Shown: positions 10,848 to 22,970 of the stretch, piece after piece
Layout: each line of letters starts with the position of its first letter
Numbering within the stretch: the first letter of the stretch is position 1
Assembly: GCA_963082875.1 (NCBI GenBank)
Contig: OY720097.1
Span: 3,348,001-3,412,000, forward strand
Length of the DNA: 64,000 nucleotides
Source of the DNA: Corella eumyota
Taxonomy: Eukaryota > Chordata > Ascidiacea > Phlebobranchia > Corellidae
Reading direction: 5' to 3'
Program-made: the position numbers and the translations under genes
The notes under the pieces: model-generated
Seen by the model: the letters and a program-made list of their open reading frames with translations, nothing else
The model's database searches: none
What the model was told of the DNA's origin: nothing

Positions 10848-13104
10848 ATTGTTGCTATATTTTAATGTACATACACAAAGTTGTACTGTTGTAATCTTTT
10901 GCTATAGGTTAAATTTATTTTAAAACAATACTTAACAAAAAAACAGCTGTTAAAATTGAATGCGTGTATTAAAAAATAGATTGGAATTTAATTTGTTGGT
11001 GGTTGATTGATTTCGAAAAATATTAAATTTATTTATCCTCGATATAGAAAAGTCAACTGAATTATAAAGTTACCTTGACCCATACATGAGTTGCCTTTGG
11101 GAGTCTGAGATATTATCATAAGTGGGTACAATTAATTGAAAAAGTAACTTTGTTAGATAGTGATTCGTTACACAATACATCAACTTCGTTAACTTTAATT
11201 TGTAAAATTAAATGGAATATAACTAAAGTTATCGATAACCGTTAATGTTAACATTTAAATTAAACAATTCTTTCGCATCAATTCGCAGTTTAGTTAAACT
11301 TTTGACCCCTTCCAGCCTACCCTTCCGGCCTACCCTTTCGGCCTACCCTATCCTCTTACCCCACCCTTCTCCTCTTTCCTTTCCCCCCACCCTGCTTACC
11401 TTTCCCTCTCCCTTTCCACGCCTTAACCCTTTTGCCTACCCTTTCCCACCTTACCTTGACCCTGATTCCTCCATCCCGTAAGTGAAAAGAGACATCCATC
11501 CACAGACGGAGCTCTTTCCACTTGTCCAGCAAAAACAGCTTTCATCTAGAAAAACAAAAAATTTTGTAAAATAAAATTTAAAAAAAAAAATAAAAATAAA
11601 ATTTTGTTTGTGGTGCCTAATTTAAATTTATTCTACAAAAATTATTACGCACCACAAATAGTAAGATATTTATTTATAAGATGTAAAAGCAAAAGTGCAA
11701 TTATCTTTGGGGTTCCCCCCCAACAATTTAATCTAATGTCTTATGACTTTGGGAAGTGTCATATTACATTTAATATTGTGATACGGTAAGAAGACGGAGA
11801 TTTTTAACATTTATTAACTTAGATTGAAAAAAATTGGGATAACGATCATATATATTAACGGAAGCAAAATTTACCAGTTTCGATAATAATTTTTAAGGAT
11901 AACTTAAAAGTCAAATTTTTATGCAAAAGTTTACTTCGTTAATCAACGATTAGCTGGTTAACGGTTTAGTGCCCACTTTTAATCGCAATGCGAAGACATC
12001 ACAAACAGATTTATTTTTTTTGTCTCTGGGTTTTTATAGAACTGTAGTGAGGTTAAGATCAAATTTTGAAGGCCACAGTTTTTTATTCTGTATCTTCACT
12101 CTTGACACTTATTGTACAATATGTCACTTTTTGTGAACTGATTATTATAAAAAAATCAATGATTTGTAATTGTATTTAGTTTAGAAGAAATTTTTCGTAA
12201 TCAATCAACATATAAAAATCCTTTTTGTGACTTCTAAAAAGTTAACGTAAGGACTTGTGCAAGACCACAATTTTTGTCAAAATAGACATTACTCGAGATC
12301 TTACTATTCGTTAGTTTGTATCTTTTCTAAATAGGAGTTAAAGTACGTCGTCTAAAACTGCGACTACATTGATTTCTGGTTTTGTTGTTTTAGCTGCTGC
12401 AAAGGAGCGTCTTCAACTGGTTGGTTTTCTTTTTTCGAAGGTTAAGCGGTTGTGAAGAAGATAAAGTTAAGAGGGTTTTAGGTTATGCAGGGTTAGGCAA
12501 GAGGACTCAGGGGAAGGGTATTTGGCTATTTTACTAGAATTTAATTTGGTTATGTTTAATATATAACGTTGTGACGCTGTCACATTAACGTTACTCATCC
12601 TGTTGTTAAATGCATGTTGCAAGTTTTGAGAATTTACAAATTCAAAATTAAAAGGAAACTTAACTAATGAAGGTCTATTTGGTAAGTAACTTAAAAGATT
12701 TGATAATAATAAATTTTTTACTATAAGGTAAAGTCTATATAATTATAATTTGCAAAATAGAAATCTCGTTTGTCAGTTTGTAGCATATCTGATTATTGTC
12801 TGATTGTCTCATTTGTGTATGTTTATCGGTTTTTAACAACCGACTGACTGAAAACTTTTGAAGAAGACATTCTCTATTAACCATTTTTACACTAATTTCT
12901 TTATTGGACTGGGAATAGCCTGCCTTTGGCTTAAGGTACACTACAACACAAAATCAAAAAAGAAGAAAAGTTAATTTTACAACAATAAGTTGTTCAATAG
13001 TTTTATCAGTTCATAGTTTATTAACAAACCCTTTTTTATGTTTCAAGATTAAATAGTCATTAGTTGGTTTGTGGTTGCTATATTCCGTCCATAAGCAACA
13101 AAAA
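10848..13104. promoter_or_regulatory. divergent spacer between YIPF6 and EMSY
   Basis: This 2.26-kb spacer separates the start codons of two genes transcribed away from each other, so both promoters should lie here. Apart from a pyrimidine-rich tract at 11290-11480 it is AT-rich and without recognised genes. No CpG-rich core promoter or tight TATA box could be singled out. Confidence 0.45.
11290..11480 (+). repeat. pyrimidine-rich degenerate minisatellite
   Basis: About 190 bases are almost free of G on this strand and built from degenerate repeats of a CCTACCCTTTC-like unit. Strand asymmetry of this kind can form triplex or unusual duplex structures. Any reading frame across it is low-complexity and unlikely to be coding. 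Confidence 0.75.
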
Positions 13105-16100
13105 ATGGAAGTTCGAATGTACAACGATTATCTTGATATGAGTGAAGAAGAAAGTTTGCTAGCTCTCAGAAATTATGAGTTGGAGGCTTACTCCTCCATG
13201 GTTACTGCTCTAAGAGCTTCAGGTGACCTCAATGAGTCAAAAAGAGATTTGCTTCTCAAAGTGAAAAGTCAACTTGGAATCTCAAAAAGCCGATACAAAG
13301 CAGAGGTAAATTAGTTAACTGGTGGTGTAGTGGTAAGAACACTTGTCTTTACTACACGAGGTCTGGGGTTTGATTTTCACTCCTGTTATAAAAAAAAAGA
13401 ATTATTTTCAAAGAAATTTGCAATATTTATATTTTTGACAGATCCGGCGAGCCGTTAATGACGAGAAATTATCAACAATTTGTTATCAGATTAATGGTAG
13501 TTCGTTTGAAACTGAGTGGCAAAAAGAAGGAAGAAATTTGTTTGGTGTTTTAAATCGACCATGTCCTATTACAGCTTACACTAAAATTGCTGATGAGATA
13601 GCAGAAATTGCAGCCGCCGAAAATGCAATGATTAATGCTGCCGGATCAGGTATTCATAAATTATAAATTAACAAGTTAAAATTTATAGTTTAAATTATTT
13701 TAATTAACTTTGTCATGTTGTAAATTTTTACAGGGGATTCTCATAAATTTTCCAAAAAATCTCATGCTGTTAATCCGGCTAAAGATCCAGTTAAAAATAT
13801 TGATCCTGAAGAGTTGTTGCCTCTTACAAGGAAGAGAAAACTGACAGAAAGTTGTGTTGAAAAGCATCATGTTTCTACATCAACTAAGGATTTGGGTAAG
13901 AAAGTAATGATGGTTTAGCTGTTTTTACATTTTAAAAATATTGTAAATTAAAAGACTGCTGTTTCACAAAAAATAATTAATAATAAATTCAAATTTTTAT
14001 ATTTTCAGTGAATTTTTCTACACAAGTGCCAATCAATGAAGAATTGCAAAAAAACTTGAATGCTGACTTGACAAATCCTGAAAAAAATTTGTCAGAATAT
14101 GTTTACCTACCTGGTGGTACGGTTGTACGTTTACGGGCATCAAACAGCAACAAAAAAGAGCCATGTGAACGTAGTGACGACAAAAATGCAGATGGTCGAT
14201 CACAAAAGAGGAAAAAATCGTCCTCTTCTTTTCAAGAGGAAGATGAATACACAATTTCAGAGGTTTATCGTCCAGATGATATTAGGGAGTACAGAAAATT
14301 AAAATCTTCTCCCCAGAAACAAACACATTTTCCACCTCCTCCCGATTATGTTACATCACTCAACCCAATTGCACAACATCAACACGTTGAAACTGTCGAC
14401 TTGCAGAATCAACAAATAAATCAACAGGCATTTGTTGCTCAACAAAATTCTGAAAACTACCATGCAATGCAGCATCAAAGTGAGCACAAAGCAGCACCCC
14501 AGTCTTCTAGCAAAAAATCTCAAGTCACTTGTATTAGAGTGAAGAGAAAACACATGCAGCAAGAAATTCCCGATAATTTGGCATTGGTTCAACAAACTCC
14601 TGTTCCCCCTGAACATTTTGAGCATCTTTATACATCAGTTGGAGCCACCGGCAGGTAAAATTTAAAGAAAAATTTTATTTCAACATAACCGGTTATTTTT
14701 TATAACTAAACTTTAGTAACTACTGATGGGCTAATATTTTATTTGTGTTAAAAAACATTTTTTTAATATTTATATATTTTTTTCCTGCAGTATTAAATCG
14801 AAATCAGGTTTATCCCGGTCACATGGTAGTGGTCAATCATGGACAACAAAACATAATGTTGCTACTGGAAACAAAACTAAAAGGAAAGCTCAGAGATCTC
14901 CTGTTCAACAAACTGGAAGAAATCTTCATAATCCTCCATTCTCGAGGTTTATTTAAATTTTTGTTTGGTAAAGTGATTTTTATAGTAATATTACTGTGAT
15001 ATTGTTGTGTGTTACAATTATGAAATCTTGTTTAAATATTAAATGAATTTTTAAATTTTTTGTAAAGTTGTTGAAACATTATATTGTCCATAGTAATGGA
15101 GCTTATAAATTGGATATATGCACAAAAAAGTTTGATATATGCATAAATAAGCTCCATAAGATATACATAACAAAAACATTAAGATAACTAAGGTTTTTCA
15201 ACCATATACTTGTGCAGAAGTAATAGTGCTGGTGGCAAAGTTATCAGACTTTCATCGTTCCCCGAATCTTCAAATGAGCCCCCAAGAAGTTACCCAGACC
15301 GACCTTTAACCTACAATCACCCCACTATCCCCAACATTCTCCGTCATTCTTCTCCCGTTTTATCCAACCAGCATTTTCCACCCTCAGGAATGCCTCGGCT
15401 TTTAAGGCCTGAGATGTCGGGTTCGATTCTTCACCAAGGAACAGCGCTGCCAATAAATGAAGCAGTATTTTCTTCAGGGTTGCCAGATGATGTTAAATCA
15501 CCGCAGCGAGTTTTTCGACCGGCACTGAAGGTTTCCTCAGCTTGTAAGTAGATTTCCAAATAATTAATTCTGTTTCTAAAGTAAATTATAGTTAATTATG
15601 TTTAGTTTTTTTGTAAATTCTTTAAACTACTTTTTATTTTTTTAAATTTTTAGTTGTATTTTTGTAAACTGTTTTTGTATCTTGTTTATATTAGCACAAG
15701 CTCTACATAAGCGAAATAAGTTTGAGAGAAATCTAAAATCAAGCTCAATTGAAACAGGTAATATATTGCTAGATTAATAGATTTATTTGGAATTTTTATA
15801 AATTTACACAGATCTTAATAGTTTAAAAAATTCTGATAAAATAGATTAATACCTTATTTAATAACCTAATTATACTTTTTGTAAGGTTTGGCTCCAGTAA
15901 GTGCAATTGTATCTAGAGTTGCATCACCATCTGCTTTTCAGGAATCTAACGAAATTTCGAACAATTATCTAGCTCAATCTCAACAAGTCAACTTAGGTAA
16001 ACAAACTAAAAATTAATACAAAATATGTTATCTTTGCTTAGTTTTTGCTTTATTTTTGCTAGTAATTTTTTATTCTAAAAGGGGCCTTAAATAAGTATTT

Positions 16101-19100
16101 TAAAATTGTTTCTTTTTAAACGTTAAAAAAAAACAATTTTAGGTAAAATGAAAGTTGTTCGCCCTCCACTGCTGAAACAAGGTCAAAGAGCTGCAAAACA
16201 TTTTTCCCGGGTTATGTCTACTTCAAGTCCACATCAATCTGAACAACTACCACCCAGCTATTTTAATGAATTTGCAGGTATTTTGTTATTAAGGCTGTAA
16301 ACTTGTCAGAATAAAAATTCACTCAATTTTTTCAAGTTTTTAATTTCGTATCTTATGTATAGTTATACTAAAATAAACAAAATTACCTAAAAAATGTTGC
16401 ATCAAAAATGCTAAAAATGTGAAATTTTGGGTTAAAACTACATATTTACACTTTTATCTCAGGAATACCCCAAACTACAAACCCCCATCTTCATCCAGTT
16501 GACCCACACAGGTCACAGGAGATCATGTTGAACCCCTCAAAGTTGCTCACCCACCAACCACCCCATCTAGTGTCCATTCATCAGTCATTTCCTCGACCTT
16601 TATCACAATCTGCCATAGTTAAACCCACCAACTTGGTAATCGGGGAACAACAAACTAAATCAGGTTAAATACATTTAAAAAATTAATTTTTTTTTAAATT
16701 TAATTTTAAATGTTACAAATTTAATTTAAAACTACTTAAGGTTAAACTATGTTTATATGACCTTTTTTATCATATTTTAGCTTCCAGTTCATTTGCCACG
16801 TTAAGTGACTCAGAATCTCTACATGACAGTCTTGAAACCATCTCAACTGAAAGCTCTACTTCACAGAGCAGCGTGAGTCTAGCTGCATCTGGTCTTTGTG
16901 CCTTGGCCTCATCGACCATCGTACCAACCTCTGGTACCATACAATCTACTACTGGCACCATACAACAACCAGTGGTTGGTGATAAATCGGGTGTGAGAAT
17001 AAGCAGTGGAAATATTATAAAGGTTACGCCAAGACCCTTGCCTGCTAACAAAGGTAAGTTTATTTAAAAAATATGTTATGTTTTTTTAAATTTAATAAAA
17101 CATAAAAGTTTGCTATTAAACCACAATTTGCCCAGAAGTTTATTAAAAATTGTATTTGGTAGATTTAATAAGATCTAAAAGATTAAACTAATCTTGCAAT
17201 TTGCCAAGGTGTTTATTAAAAAACTATATCTAGTCGGTTTAACTTTATCTGTGAAAATCTTCTTTAAAATTGTTGTTTACCTTATTATTTTTTTGTTATA
17301 TATTTATCGTCGATGTGGAAAGATTGATTTTGCGACCTAAACATAGAGTAACATCACCCAGTTCCGAGTTTTCCTTGGCAGTTTGAGTTATTATAGATAA
17401 TTGTCCAATAATTAAGCTGCTCATTAAGTATCAGCACCATACTGAAGGGTGCTACAGGATGAAAGCAGTGGGGGTTGAACCAAGAACCTTATGTAGTGAA
17501 GCCAAGTGTTTTACTACACCATGATAGAATCTATATTGTCAGCAAAAAAGATTAAACTTGTTTATTTTTTTGAATTAACTTTTTTTAAATTATGGATTAA
17601 TCTTTATTTATTTTGTGCAGTCCTGCCACTTGGCACTCCCATCTCAGCTGGTCGAATAACAAAACAAGGTGGTGGAAATTTAATGAAACCGAGTATTATT
17701 GTTGTTCATAGACCCCCTGGTAGTAAGGCTGTTACTGCTACCCCGGTATGTTAGAACCTAAGAGTAATTTTTTAAATCACCAAGCTTTTTGGGGATACTT
17801 ATAAGCCGCATAAGAATTCTTTTGTGTATATAGAAAACTTTTTATGTAATGATTTTTATATGTGCCAGTATTTAAATTATTATTTTTAATTTTTCCTATA
17901 TTTCCAGGCCAAGTTTTTAGAGATTAGTGGCAAGGTAACCAAGCAAATATCACATGTTAAAACTGTCGGCAGTATAACGAGAACAGTCACTGTTACGAGC
18001 ATGACGACATCTGCTTCTGTTATTAAACCTGTGTCAACCAAGGTAAGAAATTAACAAATTAAGTGCTTAGATTTAGATGTTTATACCCCCACAAAAATGT
18101 AACATAACATTTTATTAATAGTAGGCCTAGATTAACTTGTATTAAAATAGACCTAAGTTTTACATGTTTTGTTACAAAAATTAATAGTTAAATTTAAAAC
18201 TTAGAATTTAAAAACGTTTTTGTTATCAACGAAAAATTTTATCCTTTTTTAGTTGGTAAGTGTACCCACTACAGTTAGAACAATATCCCATAAAGTTGGG
18301 ATGACAGGTTTACCAACTCTGCAGAAGAATGTACCAGTACCAGCTAACACTATTCATATTCACAAGGGAAAAATGCAACAGGTTGGTGTTTTTAGTTATG
18401 TAGAATATATAGTGTTATTAATTTTTAGTAGTCAATAGCCTGTCCCACAGACATGACTTTAATTGTCATAATATGGTCGCAACCCCTTAACTGAAGTTTT
18501 GACCTTAATAATTTTCCTGGGCACCAAATGCGCCAGTTCTATTTATTTTGTAGGCTGTAAAATTGCATATACACTTATATATCATTCACTAAGCCCGATT
18601 TTATATAAATGTAATTAGATTTTGACCTGACTTATTGAATAAATATAATTTTTTAGTTTTTTATTAAAGGTTTTGTAAAAAAAAATCTCAAAATTTTATA
18701 ATTATGATGCATTCCTTTTCAAGTTGGTTTTAAAGTCAAATCCGACTATTAGTGCCCCACCTAGTGGATTTGTACCCACTTCTCGATTTATCCATCCCTT
18801 GATCCCAGCATCTTCTCCTGCCGAGAAACCTAGAACAATAAGCGACGACCAGGATCCACATCATCTGGAAGAACCCAAATCTCAGCAAAATCTCACAATC
18901 ATTAAGACTGGAGAAGATCCTAAGTCTGCATCTTCTTCCATGCAAGCTTCATCCAAGATTAAAGCATTGATGGCGATCCAGAAGAGCTCTTCTTCACCTA
19001 AAACACAGTCTATGGATCCAAAGAGTCCATCACCGAGTTATTCGATGTACTCGCAAAGTGCAGAAACATTGTCTAGAATTAAAGCTGCCTACCCCAACCC

Positions 19101-19215
19101 TAAACTGTTAATGCAAAAGTATAAGCAGAGGTTAGTTGCAATTTCAACAAACAAACATTTTATTACAAAAAAGGTAGAAGAACCAACGACACCAAAGGAA
19201 GAGCAGGAAAAATGA
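13105..19215 (+). CDS. EMSY: EMSY, ENT-domain transcriptional regulator
   Basis: Fifteen exons join in phase to 1,120 residues (human about 1,320): 13105-13305, 13442-13649, 13734-13895, 14009-14654, 14791-14946, 15218-15543, 15695-15757, 15886-15996, 16143-16277, 16463-16663, 16781-17053, 17621-17745, 17908-18042, 18253-18381, 18724-19215 (TGA). The ENT domain (about residues 10-85) has LRNYELEAYSSMVTALRASGDL and then IRRAVNDEKLSTI, nearly as in human EMSY. Exon 4 keeps the LPGGTVV block and a KRKKSSSS basic-serine run. The middle is Ser/Thr/Pro/Gln-rich, and the end carries IKALMAIQKSS, like the human IKALLELQ block. EMSY is a nuclear chromatin regulator known to bind BRCA2 and HP1; whether the tunicate protein does is not shown here. 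AATAAA at 19288 is a suitable polyadenylation signal. SINE copies lie in introns 1 and 11. Confidence 0.93.
13318..13395 (+). mobile_element. tRNA-derived SINE, copy 2 (head only)
   Basis: Only the tRNA-like head is present, with TGGTGTAGTGGTAAGAACAC as A-box region and a diverged B box, ending in an A-rich tract. It begins about 12 bases after the EMSY exon 1 donor. Confidence 0.75.
17297..17527 (-). mobile_element. tRNA-derived SINE, copy 3
   Basis: Inverted copy in EMSY intron 11. It shows the tail complement (TTTATCGTCGATGTGG), the body and the tRNA-like head complement ending near 17527. It is more diverged than most copies. Confidence 0.8.
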
Positions 19216-19599
19216 GAAGCCATCGGTTTTTTTTGGGTGTTGGTTTATGTACAGTAATTGTTAATTTGTTTGTGTTGTTTGTTTGTAAATAAACATCCTT
19301 TCTATCTAGTTGTTTCCAAGTTAATAGTAAAACATTTTAAAAAGCAAATAACGGGTGCCACCAATAAGATCATAAACAGAATATGACATTTTAGGAATAA
19401 ACTTTTATCTACTTTTTTCTATCTAAGAATCATTTAAAGAACTTTCTTTTTTTTAATATAAATTAGTTATATTTTACTTTTTTTGCTAGGCAATTAGAAT
19501 AAACAATTTTAAAAACTTAGCATAATATTCCAATAATCTAATATATCAGACTTAAAATGGGATAAAAAATTAATTAAAATAACATTTCTATGGAAATTC

Positions 19600-20187
19600 C
19601 CGCCGCAAACATCAGACGACATCTTTTCGACCAATAGGATTGATTGACGTCAAATCATCGGGCTGCGCTTGTGACTAAATTTCTGTCTTTCGCTAAAACT
19701 TTTGTCGAGAATCGGTCGGAATTTTGCTGCGGAGATTTTTTAAGTTTTACAGTTTGTTTTAAAAGACTAAAAGGTTAGTTTTAGGCAAAAAATATCTTAT
19801 TTAATTTATAATTAGGTGAAATGTAACCAAGCTTTTTAAAAGTAATTAGTTTCTTAGGCTGTAGGTTGCAATAAAACACAATTTTTGTTAGGCTAAATTT
19901 CGGCATTTTCAAAATGGCGATTACATCGTTAAAAATGCAATTTTTAACTTAACTTTAGGCTAAATTCGACTAATTTTAAGTATATTAACTTTATTAAGGC
20001 TGGGTAGTGTACTGTTTTTATTTAGTATTAGGCTAAAGACAATCTTTTTTGGTAATTTTTTTTCAACTGATGAAGTTGTAGTTAGAGTCACGTCTTTTAT
20101 ATTTTATTTTGAAGATTAGGTAGCAATCTAGTCCTAATAAATATATATACTTTTAAAAGTAGTAAATTAACTTGTTTTTTTGTTCAG
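19600..20187 (+). promoter_or_regulatory. candidate promoter and 5' region of the 20.2-kb small gene
   Basis: Around 19600-19735 the sequence becomes GC-richer than its surroundings and holds an inverted CCAAT box (ATTGG complement near 19634) and TGACGTCA at 19645. Splice-like signals follow: a donor after AAAAG near 19771 and the acceptor at 20187. This is compatible with a promoter, an untranslated first exon and an intron. No transcript evidence is available. Confidence 0.35.
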
Positions 20188-20203
20188 AATAAAATATTTA
20201 TTG

Positions 20204-20679
20204 ATGTCAAAAGTTCATCCCGCACTAGAAAGGTAATTTAAAGTTCAAGCGTAAAAACTTATAATAACGTCATAAACAGTTGCTTATAAGGCTATGTATT
20301 AGTATACAATTTTTACTGAAGACGTCATCGAACATAAAAGTGATTATTAAAAGATTAAATAGTTACAGTTTTTTTAGATTATGTTCAGCCATTGCCACAG
20401 ACAAGTCTAGAAAGAGTAGGTCACTGATAATGACGACAGAGAAGGTTTCAAATTTATAAAAAATAATGTTTTTGGATTGTTAATGGTTTAATCTGTTCGT
20501 AAGTAAGTTAAGTAAATACAGGAGTTGTGTTTATAATTTTAAAGCAAGAAAAAGCATTAAAAATAACAATTTTCTTACAGAATCTGATGTGTTTGATTAC
20601 TAGAAATCTGACACGATTTGCTCTTGCCCCAAAAAGGGCAAAAGGCGGGAAAGTCTTGCAACAAGTGATGACGTCATAA
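20204..20679 (+). CDS. candidate small three-exon protein, function unknown
   Basis: Three short open segments join in phase: 20204-20232, 20378-20444 and 20581-20679 (TAA), giving 64 residues that start MSKVHPALERLCSAIATDK and end LAPKRAKGGKVLQQVMTS. The acceptors at 20187, 20377 and 20580 are good (the last is TTTCTTACAG). The first donor is GTAATT; the second (GTTTCA) is weak, and read-through there would end the frame after five more residues. The third segment is GC-rich compared with its flanks. The product would be small and basic with no family I know. Chance assembly from three short pieces is a real alternative. It lies between EMSY and a minisatellite with no other gene nearby. Confidence 0.35.
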
Positions 20680-20889
20680 GTGGAGAGCAACGAGAGATAA
20701 CGTATCTTATCTAGTTTTCGAATATAAACATCATCACGTAAGTTTTGTTAATATACTTATAGGCCTCACGTTTAATTTTTTACTTAAAACAGTGATTCGG
20801 TTTAATTTTTATTCTATTAGTTATAAACATATTGCAATTTTTAATATATATATTGTAAATTTAAAGTGTGTTCTGGCTTTGCCGTTCTT

Positions 20890-21445
20890 GATTTTTTTTG
20901 TTGTGGCTGTTTTTTTTTGTTGGTTGTTTCTGCTGGTGTCTTTTTTGTTGGTTGTTTTTGCTGATGTCTTTTCTGGGTGTTTTTCTTGGTGTCTTTTTGT
21001 TGGTTTTTTTGCTGTTTTTTTTTGTTAGTTTCTTTTGTTGTTGGTTGTTTTAGCTGGTGGCTTTGTTTATGGTTGCTTTTTATTGTTTGTTGTTTTTACT
21101 GATGTCTATTTTGTTGGTTGTTTTTGCTGGTGTCTTTTTTGGGTGTTTTTGCTGGTGTCTTTTTGTTGGTTGTTTTTGTTGGTGCTTTTTTGTTAGTTGT
21201 TTTTGCTGTTGGCTTTTGTTGTTGGTTGTTTTTGCTTTTGGTTGTTTTTGCTGGTTGCTTTTATTGTGAGTTGTTTTAACTGGTGGCTTTTTTGTTGGTT
21301 GTTTTTGCTGGGGTCTTTTTGGGTGTTTTCGGCGGTGCCTTTTTGTTGGTTGTTTTTGCTGGTGTTTTTTTCATTGGTTGTTTTTGCTGGTGCCTTTTTT
21401 GAGTGTTTTTGTTGGTTGTTTTTACTGGTGTCTTTTTGTTGATTG
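20890..21445 (+). repeat. TG/T-rich minisatellite
   Basis: About 550 bases of imperfect tandem units close to TTTTTGCTGGTGTCTTTTTG plus TTGGTTG, with a period near 27 and variable length. Frames across it encode hydrophobic Cys/Leu/Phe/Trp strings that merely mirror the repeat, so no protein is called. Confidence 0.85.
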
Positions 21446-22360
21446 TTGTAGTTATTGGTGATTTTTTGTTGAAAATTTTAAATAAGAAAACCTTTTTAAT
21501 TTATTATATATATATTATTTTGCAATATATTTTTAAAAATCCAAGCAAAAAGCAGTTAAATGGATTCATCAACTAAATGTCATGAATAAAATATCTTAAA
21601 CTTCTTTTAATTTTTTTGTGGGATTTAACCTGATGGAATAAAAATGGAGAGGAACAATGGAAACACAATGAGGATTCTAGTAACAATGTTAAAGACACAC
21701 GAGAACAATTTAAGAAAAGTTGGTTTTAAACAAAACATAACTAGCAGTTGGAATTATTCCTAATTTTACAATGTTATTGTCATTCAAAACACTTTTGCTA
21801 TGTAATAAAAAATAATAAATTATTTTGCATTTTGTACAAGTTTGTCCAACATTTAAAAGATTTTAAATTGATTAATCTGGCATATTGTGTTTTTTAAAGC
21901 AAATAATATTTAAAAAAAATAATTTAAACAAATCTGACATTATATTTTAATTTAGAAAATCAACTAATGAAACGAACATCAATTTTAATATTTAAACCAT
22001 TGAATAAACATCATGAAATCCCTTTATGGCTCTAAGCTGCCATATATTATTTTTTTTTATTTAGGTACAAAATCAACTGGTCCAACAACATTATTCTGTC
22101 ATTTAACTAATAGAAAGTTTTTTTCTTTAATATGTAAAATTTTTAGAATTAAAATTAGTCATATTCATAAACTATTGAGTTATAATTAAACTAACTATGT
22201 CCCAGATAAGTCTTACAAGAATGCCATAATTATTTGTCCCTACATAATTAAATCTTTATACACTTAACCATTTTTTGTCATATCTTAATTCTGTGACCCA
22301 GTTTTAAAATATTGTTAATTTCAAGATTAATAAAAAATTGTTTTCAAAAATAAATCATGT
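21446..22360. other. AT-rich spacer
   Basis: No coding frame, SINE copy or repeat unit was recognised between the minisatellite and the 20-bp array. Confidence 0.6.
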
Positions 22361-22510
22361 GATCTTATTCGGTCGGTTGTGATCTTATTTCGTCAGTCGT
22401 GATCTTATTCCGTCGGTTGTGATCTTATTCCGTCGATTGCGATCTTATTTTGTCGGTTGAGATCTTATTCCGTCGTTTGTGATCTTATTTAGTCGATTAC
22501 GATCTTTTTC
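22361..22510 (+). repeat. 20-bp tandem repeat, seven units
   Basis: Seven consecutive units of exactly 20 bases begin with GATCTTATT and follow the consensus GATCTTATTCCGTCGGTTGT; an eighth is partial (GATCTTTTTC). Units differ at a few positions, mostly in the GTCGGTTGT half. The unbroken 20-base period suggests unequal exchange or slippage without indels. Confidence 0.95.
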
Positions 22511-22970
22511 TTTTAAAATTATTACTGAAAACCAGATTTTATTCCGATATGGTATTTGTTCTTCATACATCTATTTGTTAAACTATTAAAATCGGTATAT
22601 AATATTATAATCCAGAAAGTTATGTTAAGTAAAAGTTCACTTTACCATATGTGTAATATCCCTAAAAAACCTTAATTTGGTAATTTGAGCTTGGACCTTT
22701 CGTGGTCGTATTACTTGCATGAGATTTCTACGCATCCCCCAAATATTAGGTCAGCAGAATTTCCCAAAAATTGGGCTCTTTTTTGTTTTTAAGGACTACG
22801 CTTTGAAAAAGCTAAGGCATGATATCGATTACAAGATGCTTTTAAGTAGCGTGACCATGCGTAAAATTGCTAAAAAAAGGTGACTGGCTATTTATTAAAA
22901 CTGGACGTTTTGGCAAGACCTTATAAATTCAAAAATTTATATAGTTCAGCAAGCAAAACCTGGTTAAAAG

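Noticed and set aside
20792-21442. Hydrophobic Cys/Leu/Phe-rich frames across the minisatellite
   Set aside because: The amino-acid pattern only follows the DNA repeat, frames overlap each other, and there is no start context or homology.
22361-22510. CRISPR-like array
   Set aside because: Units are contiguous with no unique spacers and the genome is eukaryotic; it is a simple tandem repeat.
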